A stretch of DNA of 64,000 nucleotides, from positions 31,237 to 95,236 of the forward strand of contig JBJLFR010000018.1 of the NCBI GenBank assembly GCA_045565285.1, given 5' to 3'. The position numbers and the translations under genes were made by a program. The notes below the pieces were generated by a model. The model did not search any database. It was not told the DNA's origin and saw only the letters and a list, made by a program, of their open reading frames with translations. This stretch comes from CACIIZ01 sp045565285. GTDB lineage: Bacteria > Pseudomonadota > Alphaproteobacteria > Rhodobacterales > Rhodobacteraceae. Shown in pieces: positions 1 through 8,351 of the stretch. Each line of letters starts with the position of its first letter. Within the stretch, counting starts at the first letter, position 1.

Positions 1-131
1 ACTAATTCTACAGTATCTAGACTATCAGCACCAAGGTCATCAATAAATGATGCATCATCTGAAACTTTTGTTTCATCAACATTTAAATGCTCTACTACAA
101 TTTTTTTTACACGATCTGTTATATCACTCAT
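1..131 (-). CDS. acpP: Acyl carrier protein, partial (N-terminal part)
   Basis: Only the first 43 or so codons lie in the window; the gene runs off the left edge. The translated start is MSDITDRVKKIVVEHLNVDE and it reaches the ACP hallmark DLGADSLDTVEL, in which the serine carries the 4'-phosphopantetheine arm that holds growing acyl chains. ACP is the cytosolic carrier for fatty-acid synthesis. It lies downstream of fabD and fabG on the same strand, which is the common fabD-fabG-acpP order. The 152-nt gap to fabG suggests it may also have its own promoter. The start ATG (129-131) follows an AGGTTGGTAG stretch that can serve as ribosome-binding site. Confidence 0.95.
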   Translation of the reverse strand, partial: MSDITDRVKKIVVEHLNVDETKVSDDASFIDDLGADSLDTVEL

Positions 132-283
132 ACTACCAACCTCACCTGTTTAAATATTTAATATATCTAATAATTAATACTATGTTAAAAATTTTCATTT
201 AACGAATGGGAGAGCTATACACTTGTGTTAAATGATAAGCAATATATTTTTAATATTTTTTCAAAATTAAAAATATATTTCTA

Positions 284-1018
284 TTAGCTCATAAACATAC
301 CTCCATTAACATGAATTGTTTGCCCAGTAATATAATTAGAAGATGAGGAAGCTAAATAAACTGCTGAGGAACAAATTTCCATTGGAAGGCCAATACGATT
401 CATTGGAATTCTATTAAGTATAGAATTTATTTGGTTTTCATTTAGTGCATCTGTCATATTTGTCTTTATAAATCCAGGTGCAATACAATTTACTGTAATA
501 CCCCTTGACGCAACTTCCAAAGCAAGAGATTTAGAAAATCCTATGAGACCCGATTTTGATGCGACATAGTTCGATTGGCCAGGATTTCCAGTCAATGCGA
601 CTATAGATGTAATATTTATAACTCTTCCCCATCTTTTCTTGATCATTCCTCTAATAATACCTCTAGTTAGTTTCATAACTGAAGTAAGATTTATTAACAT
701 AATATTTTCCCATTGTTCATCACTCATCCTCATTAAAAGATTATCTTCAGTTTTTCCTGCATTATTTATCAAAATATCTATACCGCCTGATCTGTCCAAA
801 TTCGCTGTGAGAGCATTAATATCATTAGCATTTGAGAGATCACATTTATATACTTCACATTCTTGGTATAAATCTTCTTTTAACGAATTAAGTCTATTAC
901 TATCAGTACCACTAATAATAATTTTTGCACCCAGTTCTAAAAAAGACTTAGAAAGTTCTCTTCCAATTCCACCAGATGCACCTGTAATAAGGACTTTTTT
1001 GCCAGAGAGATCAAACAT
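284..1018 (-). CDS. fabG: 3-oxoacyl-[acyl-carrier-protein] reductase
   Basis: NADPH-dependent reduction of 3-oxoacyl-ACP to 3-hydroxyacyl-ACP in cytosolic fatty-acid elongation. The protein has the classical SDR length (244 residues). It shows the cofactor loop TGASGGIG at 12-19, NNAG at 85-88, catalytic Ser138, Tyr151 and Lys155 (YVASK), and a PGF motif after the active site. It starts 3 nt after the fabD stop, so the two are co-transcribed and probably translationally coupled, with acpP downstream. Family identity to FabG rather than a general SDR rests on the fabD-fabG-acpP context together with the fully canonical motifs. Confidence 0.96.
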   Translation of the reverse strand: MFDLSGKKVLITGASGGIGRELSKSFLELGAKIIISGTDSNRLNSLKEDLYQECEVYKCDLSNANDINALTANLDRSGGIDILINNAGKTEDNLLMRMSDEQWENIMLINLTSVMKLTRGIIRGMIKKRWGRVINITSIVALTGNPGQSNYVASKSGLIGFSKSLALEVASRGITVNCIAPGFIKTNMTDALNENQINSILNRIPMNRIGLPMEICSSAVYLASSSSNYITGQTIHVNGGMFMS

Positions 1019-1021
1019 ATA

Positions 1022-1948
1022 TCAATTCCTTAATTTATCCAAATCTTCAATTTTTGAAACGTTGGTTTGTTCAATTTTATCAACCGTTCTTTTAATTAAA
1101 TTACATAAAACCCTACCTGGTCCAATTTCGTAAGTTTTTTTAATTCCATAATTTTGCATATATAATACGCTTTCTCTCCATCTGACGCGACCAGTAATTT
1201 GTTTAATCAAATTATCCTTTATTTCTTCTATTTTTTGTGTTGGAATTGCATTTATATTTGAAATTAAAGGAACTACAGGCTTTTTTACAATGACTTCAGA
1301 AATTAAATTAATCATGTTTTCCTGCGCTGGGGTCATCAAAGAACAATGAAAGGGTGCAGAAACTGGTAATAAAATAGCTCTTTTTGCGCCATAAGATTTT
1401 GCATTTTCGCAGATTTTTTCTATTGCTAATCTACTTCCAGATAATACAACTTGTTTAGGTTCATTATCATTTGCAATTTCACAAATTCCATCTTCTTTAA
1501 AATCATTAATTAATGATTTTATATTATTCAAATTAAGACCTACTATTGCAGCCATGGCTCCAATACCAACTGGTACGGCTTCTTGCATAAAAAGACCTCT
1601 CATTTTGAGTAAAGTAGCAGTATCTGCAAGACTAATTGCACCCGTTGCACATAAGGCAGTATATTCACCTAAAGAATGACCAGCAACAAATGTTGAATTT
1701 TTAATATTAAAACCTTCTATTTCTAAAGTTTTTAAAATTGCAATTGAAGTTGCCATTATTGCAGGTTGTGCATTTTGAGTTAAAGTTAAATCCTCAATTT
1801 TTCCATTAAATATTAAGTTTGATAAAGAAAAACCCAATTCCTCATCAACTTCATCATATACTTTTTTCGCAATAGGAAAATTTTCTGAGAAGTCCTTTCC
1901 CATACCAATATATTGAGAGCCTTGCCCAGGAAATACCAATGAAAGCAA
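1022..1948 (-). CDS. fabD: Malonyl-CoA:ACP transacylase
   Basis: Transfers malonate from CoA to ACP, supplying the extender unit for fatty-acid synthesis in the cytosol. The 308-residue length is normal. GQGSQ lies at 8-12, the nucleophile elbow GHSLGEY places Ser92 as the acyl-enzyme serine, and APFHCSLM gives the partner His201. It is the first gene of the fabD-fabG-acpP run on the minus strand. Its start faces rpsF across a 241-nt divergent gap, which should contain both promoters. Confidence 0.96.
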   Translation of the reverse strand: MLSLVFPGQGSQYIGMGKDFSENFPIAKKVYDEVDEELGFSLSNLIFNGKIEDLTLTQNAQPAIMATSIAILKTLEIEGFNIKNSTFVAGHSLGEYTALCATGAISLADTATLLKMRGLFMQEAVPVGIGAMAAIVGLNLNNIKSLINDFKEDGICEIANDNEPKQVVLSGSRLAIEKICENAKSYGAKRAILLPVSAPFHCSLMTPAQENMINLISEVIVKKPVVPLISNINAIPTQKIEEIKDNLIKQITGRVRWRESVLYMQNYGIKKTYEIGPGRVLCNLIKRTVDKIEQTNVSKIEDLDKLRN

Positions 1949-2123
1949 TTTAATTATCCTAATCTAGTCAAAAAAATATCGTTATAGTATATAATGGATT
2001 TAAGCAACAATATTTCAAAATAAATATTGAAATATTAACAAATTTTTACTCAGAGTGTTAATTAGCCATAGTTTATTGATATTATCTTATTGTTCATATT
2101 TTTAATCATTGTTCTTGCATTCC

Positions 2124-2153
2124 TTGACTTCTTGTTTATAAAAGCGCTAATTA
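2124..2153 (+). promoter_or_regulatory. Putative sigma-70 promoter of the rpsF operon
   Basis: In the fabD/rpsF divergent gap, TTGACT (2124-2129) is followed after 18 nt by TAATTA (2148-2153), about 36 nt upstream of the rpsF start. An alternative pair is TTGCAT (2115-2120) with TATAAA 16 nt later. In a sequence this AT-rich, such matches arise easily by chance, so the assignment is tentative. Confidence 0.35.
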
Positions 2154-2189
2154 GTATTTAGATTCAATTTGGAAATCAGGAGATTGATT

Positions 2190-2567
2190 ATGGCTCTATA
2201 TGAGCATGTTTTTATAGCTAGACAGGATTTATCTAGCATGCAAGCTGAAGAATTAATAAAACAATATTCAGATGTATTAAAAGATAATGGTGGTAAAGTT
2301 GTTGGACATGAATATTGGGGGTTAAGAACATTAGCCTACAAGATTAATAAAAATAGAAAAGGACACTATTCCCTTATTAAATCTGATAGCCCACCATCAG
2401 CGACTCAAGAAATGGAAAGATTAATGAAATTGAATGAAGATATTATGCGAGTGTTGACAATTAAAGTTAACAATCACGAGAGTGGCCCTTCCATGATGAT
2501 GCGTGCAAAATCAAAAAATGATGAGTATTCCTCAGAAAAATCAGCAACTAAAGAATTAGTGAATTAA
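2190..2567 (+). CDS. rpsF: 30S ribosomal protein S6
   Basis: Small-subunit ribosomal protein that binds 16S rRNA together with S18. The 125-residue product begins MALYEHVFIARQDLS and shows the S6 signature around EYWGLRTLAYKI and KGHYSLI. The frame stays open upstream to a TTG at 2169, but the ATG at 2190 is preferred. It has AGGAG at 2178-2182 with good spacing, and S6 proteins begin with this short MxxYE sequence. The C-terminal tail is hydrophilic and Ser/Lys/Glu-rich, as often in alphaproteobacteria. First gene of rpsF-rpsR-rplI. Confidence 0.96.
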   Translation: MALYEHVFIARQDLSSMQAEELIKQYSDVLKDNGGKVVGHEYWGLRTLAYKINKNRKGHYSLIKSDSPPSATQEMERLMKLNEDIMRVLTIKVNNHESGPSMMMRAKSKNDEYSSEKSATKELVN

Positions 2568-2587
2568 TTTAATTTGGGACTAAAAAT

Positions 2588-2818
2588 ATGTTAATGAATA
2601 AAAATTTTTTTAGAAGAAGAAAATCCTGCCCTTTTTCTTCTCCTTCTTCACCTGAGATAGATTATAAAGATGTGAAACTGCTTCAGCGATATATATCAGA
2701 ACGAGGTAAAATGATACCATCCAGGATTACTGCTGTTTCTTCCTCAAAACAACGTGAATTAAGCATTGCTATAAAAAGAGCAAGAGTTTTAGCTCTGTTA
2801 CCTTTTTCATTAAAATAG
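2588..2818 (+). CDS. rpsR: 30S ribosomal protein S18
   Basis: The 76-residue basic protein has the S18 core: RRRKSCPF near the N-terminus, DYKDVKLLQRYISERGKMIPSRIT in the middle and RELSIAIKRARVLALLPF at the end. It forms the S6:S18 heterodimer on the 30S platform. It lies 20 nt after rpsF and 8 nt before rplI, so it is clearly in one operon. A second in-frame ATG two codons in could equally be the start. The DUF2232 membrane-protein gene often found between rpsR and rplI in alphaproteobacteria is absent. Confidence 0.96.
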   Translation: MLMNKNFFRRRKSCPFSSPSSPEIDYKDVKLLQRYISERGKMIPSRITAVSSSKQRELSIAIKRARVLALLPFSLK

Positions 2819-2826
2819 GGTTAGTT

Positions 2827-3522
2827 ATGAAAATTGTTCTATTAGAGCACATTAAAAAATTAGGTCAAATGGGTGATATAGTAGATGTGAAATCAGGATA
2901 CGCCAGAAATTTCCTACTTCCGTTTCATAAAGCTTTAAGGGCAACTGAAAAAAATATTAAATATTTTGATGAACAAAAAACTGTTTTAAAAGCAAAGAAT
3001 TTAGAAAACATAAAGGAAGCGGAAAGTGTAAAAGCCAAGCTAGATGGTAAATCATTTATATTAATAAGGTCAGCTTCAGATACCGGTGCTCTTTATGGAT
3101 CTGTTTCTTCTAAAGATATAAAGGAAGTGGCATCTATAGATGGAATTGTTATTTCAAAAAATCAAATTGCTCTTGAAAAACCTATTAAAGAACTCGGTAT
3201 TTACAAAATCAGTGTTTTATTACATCCAGACATTTCATCAGAAATATCAATTAATGTTGCAAGAACAACTGATGAAGCAAAATTACAAGAAAAAGGTAAA
3301 GATTTGAATGATACTAAATTAGTAGAAGTTACAGAAGACAACATTGAAATAAAAAATATGTTTGACGATTTATCGATAGCGGAAAAAATTAGTAATGAAG
3401 AGATAAATAGTACTAATGAGGGTAATATTGAAGGATCTAATAAGAGTGCCGAAAAAAATGAACAAAAAGTTGATACCTCCAGTAATTTATCCAATTCAGA
3501 AGTAACCGACAGTAAAAAATAA
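2827..3522 (+). CDS. rplI: 50S ribosomal protein L9 with long acidic C-terminal extension
   Basis: L9 binds domain V of 23S rRNA. The N-terminal signature MKIVLLEHIKKLGQMGDIVDVKSGYARNF-type motif is clear, with KSGYARNFLLP at about residues 22-32. A connecting helix follows, then the C-terminal domain (GALYGSVSSKDI, ending near RTTDEA at about 150). A further 80 residues or so continue after the expected end of L9. They are rich in Asn, Ser, Glu and Lys, with no recognisable fold. The usual family length is near 150. The frame is open to 3522 with one stop, so the tail is encoded and is not a fusion to a known domain. Confidence 0.94.
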   Translation: MKIVLLEHIKKLGQMGDIVDVKSGYARNFLLPFHKALRATEKNIKYFDEQKTVLKAKNLENIKEAESVKAKLDGKSFILIRSASDTGALYGSVSSKDIKEVASIDGIVISKNQIALEKPIKELGIYKISVLLHPDISSEISINVARTTDEAKLQEKGKDLNDTKLVEVTEDNIEIKNMFDDLSIAEKISNEEINSTNEGNIEGSNKSAEKNEQKVDTSSNLSNSEVTDSKK

Positions 3523-3548
3523 TCTTAAAAAATTAAAAAAAAACCTAG

Positions 3549-3578
3549 TTATCCACTGAATTAACATTCTGTGGATTA
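3549..3578 (+). promoter_or_regulatory. Paired DnaA-box-like sites / small inverted repeat upstream of dnaB
   Basis: TTATCCACT (3549-3557) matches the DnaA box TTATCCACA at 8 of 9 positions. On the other strand, TAATCCACA (3578-3570) also matches 8 of 9. The two sites face each other, and the core ATCCAC/GTGGAT can pair as a 6-bp stem with a 14-nt loop. They lie 41-70 nt upstream of the dnaB start. They could be a DnaA-responsive control site for dnaB, a weak terminator after rplI, or coincidence. Confidence 0.3.
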
Positions 3579-3618
3579 ATTATTATAGTGTATAGTAAAC
3601 ACCTATATGGAGGTGTTA

Positions 3619-5097
3619 ATGTCCGACTTTATTAAATTAAGTAACCTAGATAAAAATAACAAAAGTGATCTTGTTGAAAAGAATATAGAAATTCCTCAAA
3701 ATATAGATGCAGAACAAGCTCTATTAGGAGCACTTTTAGTTAATAATGAGATTTTTGATAAAATTAATCATATTTTAAAACATGAACATTTTTATGATCC
3801 AGTTCATCAAAGAATATATGAAATATGTGCTGAAAAAATTTCTCGTAACTCTTTAGCATCACCAGTAACATTGAAAACTTACTTTCAGGATGATCTAGGA
3901 ATAGAAGAACTAGGAGGAGTTGCTTATTTAGCTAAACTAGCTGCGTCTGCAATTTCTTTGTATGCTTCAACTGATTATGCTAAATTGATAAGTGAGCTAG
4001 CATTGCGCAGAAGTCTAATTAATCTGGGACGAGAAATCTCAGAAAAAGCCTCAATAATGACTATCGAAGAAAATGCAGAAGAACAAATTTCCAATGCTGA
4101 ACATAAACTTTACAACATTGCTGATAAAGGAAATGAGACTACAGGGTTTACGCATCTCGTAAGCGCTTCTAAAGAGGCAATTGATATTGCAAATAAAGCT
4201 TATCAGAAACAAGGAGGTATATCTGGTATTTCAACAGGTCTGATTGATTTAGATAAAAAGCTAGGCGGTCTTCATTCTTCGGATCTACTCATAATAGCAG
4301 GGAGACCTTCTATGGGAAAAACGTCTCTTGCTACCAATATGGCATTCAGCATTGCTAATTCATTTGAAAAAAAAATTAATGATGATGGAAGTAAAATCTT
4401 AATAAATGGTGGAGTAGTTGGATTTTTTTCACTAGAAATGTCCTCTGCTCAATTAGCTACAAGAATTTTATCTGAAAATTCTAAAGTACCCTCAGACAAA
4501 ATTAGAAAAGGTGATCTTTCAGAAGAAGATTTTAGAAATTTTATAGAAGCAGCTCAAAGTCTTGACCAGTGTCCTCTTTACATTGATGATACTGCAGCAC
4601 TAACTATCTCTGCTTTAGCCGGAAGAGCTAGAAGATTAAAGAGAATGTATGGATTAGATGTTCTATTTGTAGATTATTTACAACTTATAAGACCATCTAC
4701 CAACCGTGATAGTAGGGTTAATGAAATTTCAGAAATCACTCAAGGTCTTAAATCCATAGCTAAAGAATTAAATATCCCTGTAGTTGCACTTTCACAATTA
4801 TCTAGGCAAGTAGAATCTCGTGATGATAAAAGACCACAATTATCTGATTTAAGAGAGAGTGGTTCAATTGAACAAGACTCCGATGTAGTAATGTTTATTT
4901 TCAGAGAAGAATATTATAAAGAAAGAGAAAAACCGGATGAACACGATGTAGAAAGTTTCTTAAAATGGCAAGAGGACATGAGCAGGTTACATGGTAAGGC
5001 TGAATTAATAATTGGCAAACAAAGACATGGACCAATAGGAACAGTTGAACTATCTTTTCAGAGTAGATTTACAAGCTTTGGAAATTTGGCAAAATAG
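3619..5097 (+). CDS. dnaB: Replicative DNA helicase
   Basis: Hexameric 5'-3' helicase of the replication fork. The protein has an N-terminal DnaB domain (from about IPQNIDAEQALLGALL, residues 25-125) and a RecA-like C-terminal ATPase. The ATPase carries Walker A GRPSMGKTS (about 238-246), VDYLQLI as the Walker B region, and the SQLSR and DLRESGSIEQDSD motifs of DnaB. The frame is open from ATG 3607, but that ATG lies inside GGAGGTG, the apparent ribosome-binding site for ATG 3619, so the latter is chosen (492 residues). There is no intein. It sits between rplI and alr, the usual alphaproteobacterial order. Confidence 0.96.
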   Translation: MSDFIKLSNLDKNNKSDLVEKNIEIPQNIDAEQALLGALLVNNEIFDKINHILKHEHFYDPVHQRIYEICAEKISRNSLASPVTLKTYFQDDLGIEELGGVAYLAKLAASAISLYASTDYAKLISELALRRSLINLGREISEKASIMTIEENAEEQISNAEHKLYNIADKGNETTGFTHLVSASKEAIDIANKAYQKQGGISGISTGLIDLDKKLGGLHSSDLLIIAGRPSMGKTSLATNMAFSIANSFEKKINDDGSKILINGGVVGFFSLEMSSAQLATRILSENSKVPSDKIRKGDLSEEDFRNFIEAAQSLDQCPLYIDDTAALTISALAGRARRLKRMYGLDVLFVDYLQLIRPSTNRDSRVNEISEITQGLKSIAKELNIPVVALSQLSRQVESRDDKRPQLSDLRESGSIEQDSDVVMFIFREEYYKEREKPDEHDVESFLKWQEDMSRLHGKAELIIGKQRHGPIGTVELSFQSRFTSFGNLAK

Positions 5098-5128
5098 AAT
5101 TTAATTCTTTCTTAAATAAAGTAAAAAA

Positions 5129-6169
5129 ATGAATGGAACAATTAAGATCAATCTTAAAAATGTCAAAAAAAACTGGCTTTATCTTAATAAATTTTCGAAA
5201 AAAAATACTGAGATAGCTGCAGTAATTAAAGCTAATGCATATGGTCTTGGAGCAAATGAAATTGCATATAGTCTATGGGAAGCTGGGAATAGGTCTTTTT
5301 TTGTTGCAACAACTGAAGAAGCTATTGATCTCAATAAAGTTTTACCTAAAAATAGAAAAATATATATATTAAATGGATATGATAAAAAATATAATAAAGT
5401 ATTTAATGAGTTTGATTTAATACCCGTTTTAAATTCACCACTTCAGTTAACCTCGTTCATTGAAGACAATAAAAATTTAAGAGTATGTATTCAAATTGAT
5501 GTTGGTATGAAGAGATTAGGTTTTCAGTTAGAACAACTTTATGAAAATGAAAATACTATTAAAAAATTGAATCTAGATTTAGTTTTAGGACATTTAACCA
5601 CCGCTATAGATCCTAAAAATGATAATAATGAACTTCAACTAAAAAAATTTAGGGAATTTACTACTAATTTTCCTTTTATAAAAAAATCATTAGCTGCATC
5701 TCATGGAATTTTTATAAATAAAAATTATCACTTTGATTTAACCCGCCCTGGAATTGCATTATTTGGAGGTATTAGAAATTATAATATTATGGATGTAGTA
5801 AATATAGAGTTACCAGTACTACAAACTCACTTTTTGTACCCCGGAGAAGGTGTTGGCTACGGATTGACTTATGTTTGTAAAGAGAAAAAAAAAGTAGCAA
5901 CATTAGCTGGAGGATATGCTGATGGTTTGACTAGAAACTTTTCTAATATTGGATTTCTATATCATAATAAAATTCCATGCCCAATATTAGGAAATATTTC
6001 TATGGACTTAGTAACTGTTGATATTTCTCATTTGAATACAGTACCAGAAAAATTAACTTTTGTAGGACCAAATCAATCAATAAACGATTTATCAGATATT
6101 GCAAAAACTATAAGTCATGAAATTTTGATAAATTTAGGAAATCGATTTTCAAGACACTATCTAACTTAA
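5129..6169 (+). CDS. alr: Alanine racemase
   Basis: PLP enzyme that interconverts L- and D-alanine for peptidoglycan. The N-terminal TIM-barrel begins with AAVIKANAYGLG, placing the PLP lysine at residue 34. Typical motifs follow: DVGMKRLGF, HGIF, RPGIALFGG and VGYGLTYV (catalytic tyrosine region of the C-terminal domain). GNISMDLVTVD supplies the other conserved C-terminal block. The length of 346 is slightly short of the 360-380 typical of the family. It follows dnaB by 31 nt on the same strand. Confidence 0.95.
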   Translation: MNGTIKINLKNVKKNWLYLNKFSKKNTEIAAVIKANAYGLGANEIAYSLWEAGNRSFFVATTEEAIDLNKVLPKNRKIYILNGYDKKYNKVFNEFDLIPVLNSPLQLTSFIEDNKNLRVCIQIDVGMKRLGFQLEQLYENENTIKKLNLDLVLGHLTTAIDPKNDNNELQLKKFREFTTNFPFIKKSLAASHGIFINKNYHFDLTRPGIALFGGIRNYNIMDVVNIELPVLQTHFLYPGEGVGYGLTYVCKEKKKVATLAGGYADGLTRNFSNIGFLYHNKIPCPILGNISMDLVTVDISHLNTVPEKLTFVGPNQSINDLSDIAKTISHEILINLGNRFSRHYLT

Positions 6170-6177
6170 TTAAAAGT

Positions 6178-6978
6178 ATGAACATAAATAAACAAAATTT
6201 TTATTTTATAATTCCTAGATTGATTGGTAGAAGTACAATAGAATTTATAACTGCAATTGGTACAGTTACTTCTTTTTTAATTTTTGCTATCTGTAAAGCC
6301 TTAATTCCTCCTTTTTATATAAATGAATATCTAAAACAAATCATTAGAATAGGGTTAGCATCATTACCTGTGGTTGGACTTACTGCTTTCTTCACAGGAG
6401 GAGCACTTGCACTACAAATTTATTCAGGTGGAACAAGATTAAATGCTGAAAGTGCTGTACCATCTATTGTAGCAATCGGTTTTCTAAGAGAATTAGGACC
6501 TGTTCTATGCGGTTTAATGGTTGCTGGCAGGGTTTCAGCAGCAATAGCTGCTGAATTAGCAACTATGAAAGTCACAGAACAGATTGATGCTTTAACTACT
6601 TTAGCAACAGATCCAGTTAAATTCCTAGTAAGTCCTAGAATAATTATAACTACAATTTTTCTACCTATTTTGACAACTATCGGTAATATAATTGGAATAT
6701 TTGGAGGTTATTTAATAAGTATCAAGAGATTAGGATTTAATCCTACTCTTTATATTGAAAGTAGTATAAAATATATTGAATTTAGCGATATTTTCTCAAG
6801 TCTTATTAAAGCCGCAACATTTGGTATGATTATTTCAACTATGGGTTGTTATTTTGGGTTTAAAGCTTCTAGGGGTGCATTAGGAGTAGGAAAAGCCACA
6901 ACAGATGCAGTTGTATTTTCTTCTATTTTAATACTAGCTTTTAATTACTTTTTAACAGAATTACTCTTCAGAACATGA
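6178..6978 (+). CDS. mlaE: MlaE-like permease of a phospholipid/lipid ABC transporter
   Basis: Inner-membrane permease of the MlaE/Ttg2B family (intermembrane lipid transport). The 266-residue protein has about five to six hydrophobic segments. It carries the family core GLTAFFTGGALALQ, RELGPVLCGLMVAGRVSAAIAAEL, then MKVTEQIDAL. Its stop overlaps the mlaF start by 4 nt (ATGA). It follows alr by 8 nt. The MlaD substrate-binding subunit, which usually follows mlaEF, is not next to it here and may be encoded elsewhere. Confidence 0.9.
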   Translation: MNINKQNFYFIIPRLIGRSTIEFITAIGTVTSFLIFAICKALIPPFYINEYLKQIIRIGLASLPVVGLTAFFTGGALALQIYSGGTRLNAESAVPSIVAIGFLRELGPVLCGLMVAGRVSAAIAAELATMKVTEQIDALTTLATDPVKFLVSPRIIITTIFLPILTTIGNIIGIFGGYLISIKRLGFNPTLYIESSIKYIEFSDIFSSLIKAATFGMIISTMGCYFGFKASRGALGVGKATTDAVVFSSILILAFNYFLTELLFRT

Positions 6979-7718
6979 ATAATAAAAATAATAAATTAGC
7001 GCTGGAAATCAAAAATTTATCTAAAAAATTTGAAAATAAAATGATTTTAGATGATTTAAATATTAAAATCCCAACGGGAAAATCTATTGGAGTTATGGGG
7101 CCATCAGGTACTGGAAAATCCATTTTATTAAAATGTATTTTAGGTTTGACTAAATATGAGGGAAAAATATTCTATAATGGAAATCTTTTAGGAAAACAAA
7201 ATAGAGAAAAATTGTACAATGGTTCAGGAATGCTTTTTCAAGGTGGAGCACTTTTTGATAGTTTGAATGTTTGGCAAAATATTGCATTTAAGATGGTTAA
7301 TAATAGATATTCTTACTCAAAAAAAGATTCTATTTCAGTTGCAGAAAAGATGCTTAATGAAGTGGAGTTAGGAACAGAAATTTTAAGAAATATGCCTTCA
7401 GAATTATCTGGTGGCATGCAAAAAAGAGTTGCTCTAGCACGAGCTATTGTTAATAAACCTAATCTATTGTTTTTTGATGAACCTACTACTGGATTAGATC
7501 CATTGACAACAAAAGCTATTAATAAATTGATATTAAACTTAATTAATAAAAAAAATGTTACTTCTATAATTATATCTCATGATCCCCAATCCATACAAAA
7601 AATATGTGATGAAGTAATTTTCTTAACTAATGGAAAAATTGAGTGGCACGGTAATGTAAAAGAAATGTTAACTTCAAAACATAAAATGCTTAAAGATTAT
7701 TTAAATTCAAATAGATGA
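6975..7718 (+). CDS. mlaF: MlaF-like ATP-binding subunit of a lipid ABC transporter
   Basis: Cytosolic ABC ATPase that powers the MlaE permease. Walker A GPSGTGKS is at 42-49, the Q-loop region is MLFQGGALFDSL, the signature LSGGMQKR and Walker B LLFFDEPTTGLDP follow, then the switch histidine in IIISHD. The QGGALFDSL sequence after the Q-loop is typical of the MlaF family. Translation is coupled to mlaE through a 4-nt overlap. The next gene is cvpA, 34 nt on, where mlaD would be expected. Confidence 0.9.
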   Translation: MNNKNNKLALEIKNLSKKFENKMILDDLNIKIPTGKSIGVMGPSGTGKSILLKCILGLTKYEGKIFYNGNLLGKQNREKLYNGSGMLFQGGALFDSLNVWQNIAFKMVNNRYSYSKKDSISVAEKMLNEVELGTEILRNMPSELSGGMQKRVALARAIVNKPNLLFFDEPTTGLDPLTTKAINKLILNLINKKNVTSIIISHDPQSIQKICDEVIFLTNGKIEWHGNVKEMLTSKHKMLKDYLNSNR

Positions 7719-7752
7719 GTATAAATTGAATTAGACGGATTTAGGTAAACAT

Positions 7753-8334
7753 ATGGAATTTGATAATAATATTGTAGATATTATTAGTTTAGTAATAGTA
7801 GCTATATCAATGATCCTAAGTTTTTCTAGAGGATTGATAAGAGAATGCTACACGGTTATAGCTTGGATATTATCTTTTTTTTCTGCAATCCAATTTGGAC
7901 CCAAAATTTTGCCTTTAATTTTAGGTGTCCCATTTCTTGAAGATTTCTTATTAGGAAATTGTCCTTTAGCAATGTTAGTATCCTATATTGTTACTTTTGT
8001 TTTATCGATTACAGCCTTTTCAATAGTAATAATTGTTTTAAATATATCCAAATCAAAAGAAAACCAAACAATTATGAACAGTATAGATAAATTTGGAGGA
8101 GTATTATTCGGTTTTATGCGTTCTATAATAATTTTGTTGCTTCTTTTAATTCTTACACAAGATTTTTTACCTGATTTTAATTTTAAAAGTGACATTAATA
8201 ACTCAATTAATAAATCTTTAACATCTAATTTTCTTGAACCTTCAAAAAATTATTTATCAGATTTTATTTATAAAAATGGTGAAAAATGGCTTAAAAATAG
8301 TTATGATTTTGTATTAAATAATAAATGCTTATAA
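7753..8334 (+). CDS. cvpA: CvpA family membrane protein
   Basis: The 193-residue protein has four hydrophobic segments (about 8-25, 30-50, 70-100, 115-135). It carries the CvpA pattern of SxxRGLIRECYTVIAWILSF-like sequence near the N-terminus and FGGVLFGFMRSII before the last segment. CvpA proteins are inner-membrane proteins first linked to colicin V production and to growth under envelope stress. In many alphaproteobacteria cvpA is followed by purF; here it is followed directly by a short-chain dehydrogenase relic and no purF is present. Confidence 0.88.
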   Translation: MEFDNNIVDIISLVIVAISMILSFSRGLIRECYTVIAWILSFFSAIQFGPKILPLILGVPFLEDFLLGNCPLAMLVSYIVTFVLSITAFSIVIIVLNISKSKENQTIMNSIDKFGGVLFGFMRSIIILLLLLILTQDFLPDFNFKSDINNSINKSLTSNFLEPSKNYLSDFIYKNGEKWLKNSYDFVLNNKCL

Positions 8335-8351
8335 AATAAATTTAAAAAAAA

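Noticed and set aside
639..1133. 164-codon plus-strand open frame
   Set aside because: Antisense to fabG and the end of fabD, whose motifs are certain; its own translation shows no motif.
2169..2189. TTG start giving seven extra residues on S6
   Set aside because: The extra residues are encoded by the ribosome-binding-site region of the ATG at 2190.
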